This document shows positions 1 through 6,564 of a DNA stretch of 7,197 nucleotides, piece by piece. Positions within the stretch are counted from its first letter, which is position 1. Every line of letters starts with the position of its first letter. The notes below the pieces were generated by a model. It was not told the origin of the DNA. It was given only the letters and a program-made list of their open reading frames with translations, and ran no database searches. The stretch comes from Verrucomicrobiia bacterium. GTDB lineage: Bacteria; Verrucomicrobiota; Verrucomicrobiia; CAIQCK01. The stretch is from positions 345-7,541 of the forward strand of contig JAOACV010000099.1 in NCBI GenBank assembly GCA_026417675.1. Direction: 5' to 3'. Position numbers and translations under genes: made by a program.

Positions 1-1
1 G

Positions 2-577
2 CTGATCCGCCGCGGCGCGTCCAGCGACATCCCGCTCGACGTGCGGCAAAAGGTCTGGAACATCAAACGCCGCGCGCCGTCGCCGGAGAAGGTGAAGAAG
101 GCGCTGGAGATGGTTCAGAAGACGCCGAAGGAAGTTGGGGCGACGGAGTGGACGTTCGCGAAAGAGACGGTGATGCTCGACGCGCTGATGAAGTCGCGGC
201 CGGAGGTGGAGGTGGAGGTGCAGGCCGTGCAGGTCGGCCCGGCGGTTTTCGTGACCAATCCGGCGGAGTATTTCGTCCAGTTCGGCCTCGACATCAAGAA
301 GGGCAGCAAGTTTCCGTTTACCTTTCCCGTCGAGCTGGCCAACGGTATCTGTGGCTACGTGCCGACCGAGGAAGCGTTCGGCCCTCAGGGCGGCGGCTAT
401 GAGACGCGATTGACCGCTTACAGCAATCTCGAAGTCAGCGCCGGCCGTCAGATGGCCAACGCGGGCATCGAGCTGGCCAACCAGATGACGCCCGGCCCGA
501 TTCCGCAGCCGCCGCCGGTGGTGCCGGGCAACAAGGCGCCGTGGAGCTACGGCAACGTGCCGCCGGAGTTGGAGTAA
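2..577 (+). CDS. Neutral/alkaline non-lysosomal ceramidase-family protein, C-terminal part (5' truncated)
   Basis: The frame is open from base 2 to a TAA at 575-577, giving 191 residues; the GTG at 41 is internal, since coding runs through it from the window edge. The visible part matches the C-terminal half of the ceramidase N-terminal domain family (PF04734): a strand-rich stretch ending VQAVQVGPAVFVTNPAEYFV, then a hydrophobic VELANGICGYVPTEEAF segment and a GGGYETRLTAYSNL segment, which in this family precede the end of the catalytic domain. Family members hydrolyse the amide bond of ceramide, and many bacterial homologues are secreted proteins of unknown substrate. The zinc-binding N-terminal portion and any signal peptide lie outside the window, so activity cannot be judged. 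The C-terminus is a proline-rich tail (PIPQPPPVVPG). Family assignment is fairly secure; the true substrate is unknown. Confidence 0.8.
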   Translation: MIRRGASSDIPLDVRQKVWNIKRRAPSPEKVKKALEMVQKTPKEVGATEWTFAKETVMLDALMKSRPEVEVEVQAVQVGPAVFVTNPAEYFVQFGLDIKKGSKFPFTFPVELANGICGYVPTEEAFGPQGGGYETRLTAYSNLEVSAGRQMANAGIELANQMTPGPIPQPPPVVPGNKAPWSYGNVPPELE

Positions 578-602
578 CGCCAGGCGGCCATATCCGGCGT
601 GG

Positions 603-689
603 AGCGCGTTCTCCGAACGCGCTGGCCGGCGTAGTGACGCAGCCTGATCGCGTTCAGAGAACGCGATCCACCCGCCCGCAAGGTGCGGG
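603..689. repeat. Cluster of three short perfect hairpins (REP-like)
   Basis: Three perfect inverted repeats, each with a three-base loop, follow each other. They are AGCGCGTTC/GAACGCGCT (603-611 and 615-623, loop TCC), GATCGCGTTC/GAACGCGATC (646-655 and 659-668, loop AGA) and CCCGCA/TGCGGG (675-680 and 684-689, loop AGG). The first two share the core GCGTTC-N3-GAACGC. The first is also flanked by a 7-base direct repeat CCGGCGT (594-600 and 626-632). They lie between the ceramidase stop and the ParA promoter. No T-tract follows any stem, so they do not look like ordinary intrinsic terminators. Short palindromic repeat elements fit better, although a role in mRNA 3' end protection is possible. 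Confidence 0.7.
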
Positions 690-743
690 AAGCATACGAG
701 CCAGTTCTGTCGGTCGCGATGTCGTTTTTATCCGCCTTCGGCC

Positions 744-771
744 TTGAACTTTTTGGCGCGCTCCCTAGACT
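744..771 (+). promoter_or_regulatory. Candidate sigma70-type promoter for the ParA gene
   Basis: TTGAAC at 744-749 and TAGACT at 766-771 are separated by 16 bases, and each matches the -35 or -10 consensus at four of six positions. Transcription would start about seven bases after the -10 box, at or next to the GTG at 779, with no room for a Shine-Dalgarno sequence. The prediction rests on visual matching alone. Confidence 0.45.
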
Positions 772-778
772 GCGGACT

Positions 779-1693
779 GTGGCCACGAAATCCATCGCTT
801 TCGCCAACCAAAAAGGAGGCGTCGGCAAGACAACAACGGTCATCAACCTCGCCGCCTGCCTCGCTCAGGCCGGCCGGCGGGTGCTGGTGATTGACTTCGA
901 CCCGCAGGCCAACGCCACCAGCGGTTTGGGCCAGGAAAAACTCGAAGGCCACAGCGTTTATGACGCCCTTCTGCACGACCAGCCGCTATTAGCGCTGGTG
1001 CGCCAGACGGGGTTTCCGAACCTCGATCTCATCCCCAGCGAGGAAGACCTTGCCGCCGCCGAAGTGGACGTGCCGCGCGTGGAGAACTTCCTGGAACGGT
1101 TCAAAAACGCCGTCGCGCCCGTGCGCGCCGCGGGCAGTTATGATTTCATCTTCGTGGATTGCCCGCCATCACTCGGCATCCTGACGATGAACGCGCTGGC
1201 GGGCGTGGAGCGCGTCGTCATTCCGCTCCAGTGCGAATACTACGCGCTCGAAGGTTTGACGGTAATCCTGCGGCTGATCGAGCACCTGCGCAGCAGCGGG
1301 GCGAACCCGACGCTCGATGTCGAGGGCATCCTGATGACCATGTTCGACGGCCGCACCAACCTTGCTCACCAGGTCGTCGAAGAAGTCCGCAGGCATTTTG
1401 CCGAGAAGGTTTTTCAGACCGTCATCCCGCGCACGGTGCGGCTCAGCGAGGCGCCCAGCTTCGGCAAGCCGATCGTCCACTACGACAAGCATTCTTCCGG
1501 CGCCGTGGCCTACACCGCGCTCGCCAAGGAGTTTCTGGAACGGCAGACAGCCGGCCCGCCACTTTCAGTTTCGCCCGCTGCGCCGGCGGAGCCGGTTGTT
1601 CAGACGCCCGCGCCTGCGTCCGCTTTCGCCTCCACGCCATCGTCGCCCCTGCCACTGCCAACATCCACGTCCCCGGCTCGGGCAGGAACATGA
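779..1693 (+). CDS. parA: ParA/Soj-family chromosome-partitioning ATPase
   Basis: A 304-residue protein read from the GTG at 779. ParA ATPases bind DNA nonspecifically as ATP dimers and move ParB-bound cargo. Visible motifs are the deviant Walker A KGGVGKTT (residues 12-19, with the signature lysine), Walker A' VLVIDFDPQAN (35-45) and Walker B DFIFVDCPPS (122-131). Further typical Soj blocks are PLQCEYYALEGL, PRTVRLSEAPSFGKPI and a closing AYTALAKEFLER. Longer in-frame starts at ATG 719 or GTG 683 would add a non-conserved leader overlapping the promoter-like sequence, so 779 is preferred. The normal ParA fold ends near base 1546. The remaining 48 residues are a Pro/Ala/Ser-rich tail, partly antisense to a PEP-CTERM remnant. 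No parB follows, so this could be an orphan ParA or one used for other cargo. Confidence 0.9.
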   Translation: MATKSIAFANQKGGVGKTTTVINLAACLAQAGRRVLVIDFDPQANATSGLGQEKLEGHSVYDALLHDQPLLALVRQTGFPNLDLIPSEEDLAAAEVDVPRVENFLERFKNAVAPVRAAGSYDFIFVDCPPSLGILTMNALAGVERVVIPLQCEYYALEGLTVILRLIEHLRSSGANPTLDVEGILMTMFDGRTNLAHQVVEEVRRHFAEKVFQTVIPRTVRLSEAPSFGKPIVHYDKHSSGAVAYTALAKEFLERQTAGPPLSVSPAAPAEPVVQTPAPASAFASTPSSPLPLPTSTSPARAGT

Positions 1694-2100
1694 TTGTGCC
1701 GCTGAGCGGGTCGGTTGGCGGCGCCAATAGGTGCGTCGTGTCCCAGTCGTAGGGAGGATTGATCAGGCCCGGCAGGTTCATCCCGGCAAACGATCCGGTG
1801 ATCGAGCCGGCGTCAAACAGACGGAAGACGTTTCTTCCTTGCGGCAGAAATCCATTGGCCAGCCTCACGTTCAGCCAGCCGCCGGCTTTCAACAGGCCGG
1901 TGATGTCCACATGGTCATACTCGCCCGCGTTGGTGCCGCCCAGTTCCAACTCCAGCACGGAGGAGTCCATCAACGCCAAGTCGCCGCTGATGCTGATCGT
2001 GCCGAAGGAGTTTCCGGGGGCGATCTCGCCGAAGTTGATGAAGCTGCCGACGAGAGTGCCGGCGCCGGACATCGAGTGCGCCGCCCGCGGCGTTGGTGAC
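1620..2100 (-). pseudogene. Broken PEP-CTERM protein of the autotransporter-associated beta-strand repeat type
   Basis: Read on the minus strand from about 2072, the frame encodes a clear passenger C-terminus. It has SGAGTLVGSFINFGEIAPGN, a repeat-like GTISISGDLAL segment, ELELGG and DHVDITG, then a PEP-CTERM signal: PEP at 1674-1682, hydrophobic GTWMLAVAGATMAW, and RRKR ending at 1620. Such proteins are exported and sorted by an exosortase. No stop follows the basic cluster; the frame runs on antisense to ParA as far as 1443. Upstream, the matching sequence LIVTNAAGG is in a different frame (codons ending near 2079). Removing one base around 2073 would join the two as GGALMSGAG, so a one-base frameshift is visible. 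The ATG at 2070-2072 is internal, not a real start. No signal peptide or N-terminal half is recognisable, so this is most likely a decayed remnant; a sequencing error could explain the shift but not the missing 5' part. Confidence 0.7.
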
Positions 2101-2336
2101 GATCAGGCTGGCCCCCCAGCGCGCCGCATGACCTTCCAGCGGAAATCCGGCGCGGGTAGATGTGGCAACTCGTCCCAGCACGTCTCGCTGCTGGTTCGCC
2201 AATGACGCTGCAAGCCTCGCACTCATGGCGGTCGCGGAACACCGGAAGCCCGACCAAGCCCAGCGTGACCGCGACCTCACCTTGAGTGGCCGCAGTATTC
2301 ACCCCCGGTCAAAGAGGATCAATGAAAAAGTTGGGG
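2101..2336. other. Gene-less stretch between the PEP-CTERM remnant and the GHL10 gene
   Basis: No frame on either strand gives a recognisable protein. On the minus strand, one frame leading into the PEP-CTERM remnant stays open and contains LANQQRDVLG and GASLIVTNAAGG, which vaguely resemble beta-strand repeat proteins, so this may be further decayed sequence of the same gene. I see no clear terminator after the GHL10 stop codon at 2337-2339. Confidence 0.5.
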
Positions 2337-4754
2337 TTACCGTTTCGCCGTGATTCCCAAGCCGAGCATCGGCACCAGTTCCTTTGCCTGCGGGACGCCG
2401 TAGTTGAAGATGATGAAACCTTTCGTGTCATGACGGCGGGTGATGTGGATCTGCTGGATGACTTGCTCGGGCGTCAGGTGGGAGCGCGACGCGCTTGCGC
2501 CGATGCCGGGGCGGAGCGGCACGCGGCCCGCCCATCTCTTCTGGCTGGCCACGAAGTTCTCGAACTTCGTGTTGCTCTCCGTGTAGTCCATCGGGCAGAC
2601 CAAATCGAGCCAGCCGTTGTCGCACCAGAGTTTCCAATCCTGGCCGACGCTGTCGCGGTCGGTCGGCCAGTTCCGAAAAACGGCGGCGGAGATCTTGATG
2701 CGCGGCTTGATGGCGCGCGCCTGTTCGCTGGTGGCCTTGACGACGGCGGTGATGTTGCCGCGCCGCCAGTTGAGCCATTGCTGGCGCAGCGGGCCGTCGT
2801 TGAGCACGTCCTTGGGCCAGTTCGGGACGCGCGCGCCGGTTGCCTGCGCGAAACGCTCACGGCAACCGTTGCAGAAGCAATGATCGTTATTCGGATAGCG
2901 GATGTAATCGAAGTGGATGCCGTCCACGTCGTAGTCGCGCGCGACCTCGACCATCGAGGCGATCTCCAGCTTTTGGTTTTCCGGATGCGAGGGGCAGAGC
3001 CACGGTTCTTCCTTGCCTTTCGAACTGGCCTGAAGGCGGTTTTCGCGCCGCATGCGCTCGATGAACTCCTTCGGGGCACGCCAGCCGGTGTTCCAGTTGA
3101 CCTTCCAGACGTGAATCTCGACACCGTATTTTTTGCACGCGGCGACGCACTGGGCGATCTGGTCGCCCTTCTCCGACACGTCGGGCGCGACGGGCAGGAC
3201 TTTGCTCGGATAAAACGCCACGCCGCCCCAGAGCATGTTCGGGAAGATGGCGGTAAACCCGTTGTCAGCGAGGTTCTTGATGGCCTCGTCCCACGTCATG
3301 CCCTCGACGCCGAAGGCGCTGTGGCACCAGAACGCGCGAAACTCGCCCTTCAGCGGTTTCTGCGCCATGCAGTAGGCTTCGCGGAGCTTCTGATTCGCCG
3401 TCGCCGCCTTCTCGGCCACTTCGGTGAACCGGCCTTGTTTGCAAAGCGCCTGCGCGGCCTCGCGAAGCTGGCGGGCAGAAGCGAGCGCGCTTGTAACGCG
3501 CTTGTCGCCGCGGCCCATGCGTGCAATGTCGGCGGCGGCCTTGTCGTAGGTCTTGTAATCGGCGATCTGGCCTATTCGCGCCGCGGCGGCTTCGGCGGTC
3601 TGGCGCCAGAGGTCGGGCACGAGTTGGCCGACCATCGCCATGAGCATGCGCTGTTTGTTCACCGGGTCGTCGTCCAGCAGCACGTGGGTCATCCAGATGC
3701 CATTGTCAGAGGCGAGCACGGCTGCGTAGCCGGTGGGTTGGCCGGCGTCGTCGAGCCATTCGGCCAGCACGCGCGCGCCGGCTGCCGGCTTGGTGTCGTT
3801 GATGTTCCATGAACGCTGGCCGACAACCTGCGGCGCACCGGGCAGAGCGTTATCGGCGAAGCGAATCGCCGCAAAGTGGCCGGGTCGCGCGGCCCGGACG
3901 TGCTGGCCCTGATCGAGCTTCAGAACGGGTCGCAGTTTGGCGGGGAGGCTGTAGAAGCCGAGCAGCTTGCCGCCGTTCTGCGCGAACCTGACCAGTTCAT
4001 CGGCAACATTGTCGGGCATGCTAGGATTGTGCGGCAGGATGACCAGCTTCGCCGGCTTCAATCGCTCGGCGGTCGCGTCCAGATCGCTGATCACCGCGCA
4101 ACCGATGCCCAGTGCTCGCAGGTGATCAATCACATTCTCCGCAAACTGATCCACGCTGCGCGCCTCGTCCGGGCGCGCGCGGGTCGCCGACTCGCCCCGG
4201 ACGACGGCGATAAGCGAATCGGCGCCGAGAACGCCGGTCTTGACCAGATCGGTGATGTAGAACTCGGTGTTGACGTCTTGGGCGCGCCAGGCGGAGATGC
4301 GAATGGTCTTGATGCGGCCCCATCCAGCCGGTTTGCCTTCGGAGCGCGTGCCGGCCTTGTTGATGGTCACCGTGTTCCAGCCTTGGGACTCCGGGTGGAA
4401 GGCGGCGGAATACCAGCCGCCGTCGCTCTCGAAGTAAATCGTGAAGCCGGAAACCGGCGCGGTGTTCTTGCAGAGGACTTTGAATTGAATGCCTTCGCAC
4501 GACACGAGGTCGAGTTGAACCTTGCGGTCCCACGACGCGCGTTCGATAGTCGTGCCGGCGAAGTTGCACGGCATCCGCAGCGCCCGACGACCGGCGACCT
4601 TGGCTACGGTGACAGGCGCGGTGCCTCTCATCGGCTGCCACGCGGCCTGCGCGCTGGCGTCGTCGGGGTATTTGCAGGAGTCAATAACGGCGTCGTCAGC
4701 GATGACGACGGTTACGTAAAGGAGGAGCGTGACGGCAGTCGTTAGGGCGCGCAT
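2337..4754 (-). CDS. Secreted GHL10/DUF187 putative glycosidase, 805 residues
   Basis: Residues 1-19 form a signal peptide (an Arg, then LTTAVTLLLYVTVV, with likely cleavage after VIA). Residues about 25-172 look like a beta-rich carbohydrate-binding-type domain (FTIYFESDGGWY, then IRISAW and TEFYITDL). Residues about 180-380 resemble a glutamine-amidotransferase-like fold (KLVILPHNPSMPDNVADELV, GGKLLGFYSLP), followed by a helical linker to about 465. From 470 the GHL10 (PF02638) TIM barrel begins at GEFRAFWCHS. It carries the family hallmark DGIHFDYIRYP (611-621), a cysteine cluster CFCNGC (626-631), CPMDYTES (720-727) and a C-terminal GFIIFNYG. GHL10 members are predicted glycosidases of the cell surface; substrate and catalytic residues are not established here. 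The ATG at 4754 is preceded by AAAGGA about six bases upstream, which supports this start. It lies downstream of the RidA-like gene on the same strand, 182 bases away. Confidence 0.85.
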   Translation of the reverse strand: MRALTTAVTLLLYVTVVIADDAVIDSCKYPDDASAQAAWQPMRGTAPVTVAKVAGRRALRMPCNFAGTTIERASWDRKVQLDLVSCEGIQFKVLCKNTAPVSGFTIYFESDGGWYSAAFHPESQGWNTVTINKAGTRSEGKPAGWGRIKTIRISAWRAQDVNTEFYITDLVKTGVLGADSLIAVVRGESATRARPDEARSVDQFAENVIDHLRALGIGCAVISDLDATAERLKPAKLVILPHNPSMPDNVADELVRFAQNGGKLLGFYSLPAKLRPVLKLDQGQHVRAARPGHFAAIRFADNALPGAPQVVGQRSWNINDTKPAAGARVLAEWLDDAGQPTGYAAVLASDNGIWMTHVLLDDDPVNKQRMLMAMVGQLVPDLWRQTAEAAAARIGQIADYKTYDKAAADIARMGRGDKRVTSALASARQLREAAQALCKQGRFTEVAEKAATANQKLREAYCMAQKPLKGEFRAFWCHSAFGVEGMTWDEAIKNLADNGFTAIFPNMLWGGVAFYPSKVLPVAPDVSEKGDQIAQCVAACKKYGVEIHVWKVNWNTGWRAPKEFIERMRRENRLQASSKGKEEPWLCPSHPENQKLEIASMVEVARDYDVDGIHFDYIRYPNNDHCFCNGCRERFAQATGARVPNWPKDVLNDGPLRQQWLNWRRGNITAVVKATSEQARAIKPRIKISAAVFRNWPTDRDSVGQDWKLWCDNGWLDLVCPMDYTESNTKFENFVASQKRWAGRVPLRPGIGASASRSHLTPEQVIQQIHITRRHDTKGFIIFNYGVPQAKELVPMLGLGITAKR

Positions 4755-4936
4755 GGAGGTCCTTTCGGTTGCAAGCTCCGATGTGTGATGTCAGGGCCGC
4801 GTTCGGCGCAAGGATGCGCCGGCGTTTTAGCCGGAACGATCCAGTTGGAGCCGATGTCGTGATGCGATCTCGCCAAGGAGCGGCAGTTTACAATCGCCGT
4901 CCCTCGCTCAGCCGGTGGCATCCGCATCGTTCCGTC
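4755..4936 (-). promoter_or_regulatory. Structured leader/promoter region of the GHL10 gene
   Basis: On the minus strand this region carries a -10-like TAAACT (complement of 4885-4890) within TTGTAAACTGCCG, resembling the TAGACTGCGG of the ParA promoter; no good -35 was found. Downstream are two hairpins sharing two bases: GGCGCA/TGCGCC (4805-4810 and 4815-4820, loop AGGA) and CCGGC/GCCGG (4819-4823 and 4830-4834, loop GTTTTA). A near-direct repeat flanks them: CCGATGTGTGATG (4778-4790) and CCGATGTCGTGATG (4851-4864). The ribosome-binding site AAAGGA lies just before the start codon. The hairpins could equally be a terminator or REP-like element after the RidA-like gene. Confidence 0.4.
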
Positions 4937-6385
4937 TCAGCTCTTGGAAGCGCGTTTTACGAACGCGACCCCTTCGATCTCGACCAGCAGGTCGGAGCGG
5001 CAGACATCGGCGATGATGTAAACGGCGGGGACGTTTCCAAAGCGGCGTTCGCAAACCTCGCGACAGACCGCGTAGTCCTCCGGACGCTTCACATAGACGC
5101 GGACCTTGGCGAGGTCGGAGAGCTTTGCGCCGGCGCCGGGCGCGCCGTGCTGGGCGAGATTGTCGGGCGCGATGAGGCATTCGATGTTGTCAATGGTCTG
5201 CTCGGTCTGCTTGCGCGCGTCGCCGACGTGGAGAGTTTTGGACTGCACGATGCTGGCCGTGCCCGACACCCAGATGGTGACGTAGTCGCCGATCAAGCCC
5301 GCCATGGCGCGGACGAACTTCGGACTCTTCGGCGAGTAGCACGCCTCGTAGTAATAGACCGGCGTCTGCTGCGGGTTCTCCAGCGGCAGCAGGAACACGT
5401 CCTTGCGCGGCGTGTCCAGCGCCATGCAACTGACCGCCAGGTTGAGGCCGTTCATGCCGATGCCGGTGCTGGCGGGATACACGTTCTTCTTCACGCCGGG
5501 CATGACGTGATGGCTGCCAAACTGCATGTCTTGGTAAAAGTCGGTGCGGGCCCGGTTCAGCTCCATGTAACGCTCCAACTTGCCCTCCAGTTCCGTGATG
5601 CCGCCAAGGACCAGCCAGGTCCGCATGACGTGGTCGAACGCGACGCCGGCGCGTGCCAGCCGCGATTTCATCTGCTCGAAGGCGTCCAACGACTGCGCAT
5701 AGACGCCGCCGGTCAGATTGCGAGGGTTGATGCCACCGCAATAAGTCCACGTCAGGTCGTCGTAGGTGACCTGCAGCACATTTGGATCGGGCCGCTCGAA
5801 CCGCACGGAATCGCCGCCGATGGCCCACGCCTCGATGGCGAGCGCCGCGCCGTCGCAAGGCGGTTGGTAAAGATAGGTCGTCACCGGAAGCTGCGCGCCG
5901 TAGTGCGCGGCGAGAATTTCGTCGCAGACGGCCTGGTCGTTGGCGTCCTTGAGGAAAACGGTTTGGAACGTCACCGTCTGGGGGACGGGTTGTTGGGCCA
6001 GCGTATCGTGGATCGTCCGCAGCGATTCTTCGGCCTGCAGGCGGAAGTCACCCCGGCCTTGCGGTGTGACCATGAGCGCCACGCGGGTGACCCTGCCCAG
6101 GTTGATGACGGAATACGCGGCGCCGTCGGCACGGCACACTTTCATCATGGGGTCGGCTGGCATGGGATGGGGGCGGGCGGTGGGAGAACGGCGGCAGGTT
6201 TCGGCGCGGCCCGGCGCGACCGCAGTCGCGGCCTTGCGGCTTTGGCGTGCCATGGCATCGTTCGTTTCATCGCGCGGTTCTGAGAGAACGGGGGCGCGGC
6301 TTGCAGTCTTGACTGGGCGACAAACCGGCGAAGTGCCTCCGTCCGTTGCTGGCACTCTCTTATCAAAGTTCATGGAAGATTCCAT
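4937..6385 (-). CDS. Triple RidA-like protein with chorismatase (FkbO/Hyg5)-like C-terminal bidomain
   Basis: Up to 482 residues (numbered from ATG 6385). Residues about 88-190 form a first RidA-like unit closing with LPVTTYLYQPPCDGAALAIE. Residues about 203-325 form a second: YCGGINP, HVMRTWLVLGGI, then YPASTGIG and a strand NLAVSCMALD. Residues about 352-476 form a third: VSGTASIVQSKTLHVGDARK, YVKRPEDYA and ADVCRSDLLVEIEGVAF. The second and third units, joined through LENPQQTPVYYYEACYSPKS, resemble the two halves of chorismatases, which hydrolyse chorismate and carry a catalytic Glu near the C-terminus; E469 or E471 is the candidate by analogy. Enzyme activity is inferred, and a non-chorismatase RidA relative is possible. 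The start is uncertain: ATG 6373 has AAGGA 11 bases upstream, but residues 1-80 are Arg/Ala/Pro-rich and unlike the domains, so ATG 6253, 6148 or 6145 may be the true start. Confidence 0.75.
   Translation of the reverse strand: MESSMNFDKRVPATDGGTSPVCRPVKTASRAPVLSEPRDETNDAMARQSRKAATAVAPGRAETCRRSPTARPHPMPADPMMKVCRADGAAYSVINLGRVTRVALMVTPQGRGDFRLQAEESLRTIHDTLAQQPVPQTVTFQTVFLKDANDQAVCDEILAAHYGAQLPVTTYLYQPPCDGAALAIEAWAIGGDSVRFERPDPNVLQVTYDDLTWTYCGGINPRNLTGGVYAQSLDAFEQMKSRLARAGVAFDHVMRTWLVLGGITELEGKLERYMELNRARTDFYQDMQFGSHHVMPGVKKNVYPASTGIGMNGLNLAVSCMALDTPRKDVFLLPLENPQQTPVYYYEACYSPKSPKFVRAMAGLIGDYVTIWVSGTASIVQSKTLHVGDARKQTEQTIDNIECLIAPDNLAQHGAPGAGAKLSDLAKVRVYVKRPEDYAVCREVCERRFGNVPAVYIIADVCRSDLLVEIEGVAFVKRASKS
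4951..4967. repeat. Hairpin with the GCGTTY-N3-GAACGC core inside the 3' end of a coding region
   Basis: CGCGTTT (4951-4957) and GAACGCG (4961-4967) pair over six Watson-Crick pairs plus one G-T pair around the loop TAC. This is the same design as the first two hairpins at 603-668, but here it codes for the last residues of the RidA-like protein (around FVKRAS), 15 bases before its stop codon. Confidence 0.5.
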
Positions 6386-6487
6386 CCTTTTTCAGGCGGC
6401 CTCGCGGAGAAATTCCTCTTTTGATTTCCAACGATTGGTGATAAGGTTGCGACTGCTCCATGCGGCGGACAACCGTCGCGACCCTGT

Positions 6488-6564
6488 GCGCCTGTAGCTC
6501 AACTGGATAGAGCGTCGGCCTCCGGAGCCGAAGGCTGTGGGTTCAACTCCCGCCGGGCGCACCA
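6488..6564 (+). tRNA. tRNA-Arg (anticodon CCG)
   Basis: A full cloverleaf can be drawn. The acceptor stem is GCGCCTG (6488-6494) with CGGGCGC (6554-6560), including one G-T pair. The D-arm is GCTC...GAGC around AACTGGATA. The anticodon stem is TCGGC/GCCGA with loop CTCCGGA, placing CCG at positions 34-36, which reads the Arg codon CGG. The variable loop is short, and the T-arm is GTGGG TTCAACT CCCGC. The discriminator A is at 6561 and CCA is encoded at 6562-6564. It is transcribed away from the RidA-like gene. I found no convincing promoter or terminator and no second copy of its 3' end in the window that would mark an integration site. Confidence 0.95.

Noticed and set aside
603..623. Intrinsic terminator for the ceramidase gene
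   Set aside because: A strong stem is present, but no T-run follows and similar stems recur elsewhere, so a repeat element is the better explanation.
1970..2302. Minus-strand frames starting at 2302 and 2280 as separate small genes
   Set aside because: No recognisable product and Arg-rich out-of-frame sequence over the PEP-CTERM remnant; treated as decayed or noncoding.
3486..3505. 9-base direct repeat CGCGCTTGT separated by two bases
   Set aside because: It sits inside a well-supported coding region with an 11-base period, so it is likely chance in GC-rich codons.
2286..3812. Plus-strand open frame of 508 codons opposite the GHL10 gene
   Set aside because: The minus frame has a signal peptide, a ribosome-binding site and GHL10 hallmarks; the plus translation shows none.
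3876..4745. Plus-strand open frame of 289 codons opposite the GHL10 N-terminus
   Set aside because: Antisense shadow with no recognisable domain or start signal.
4769..6283. Long plus-strand open frame (504 codons) opposite the RidA-like gene
   Set aside because: Its translation is Arg/Asp/Gly/Val-rich without any family motif, while the minus strand encodes clear RidA-like domains; it is a GC-driven shadow.
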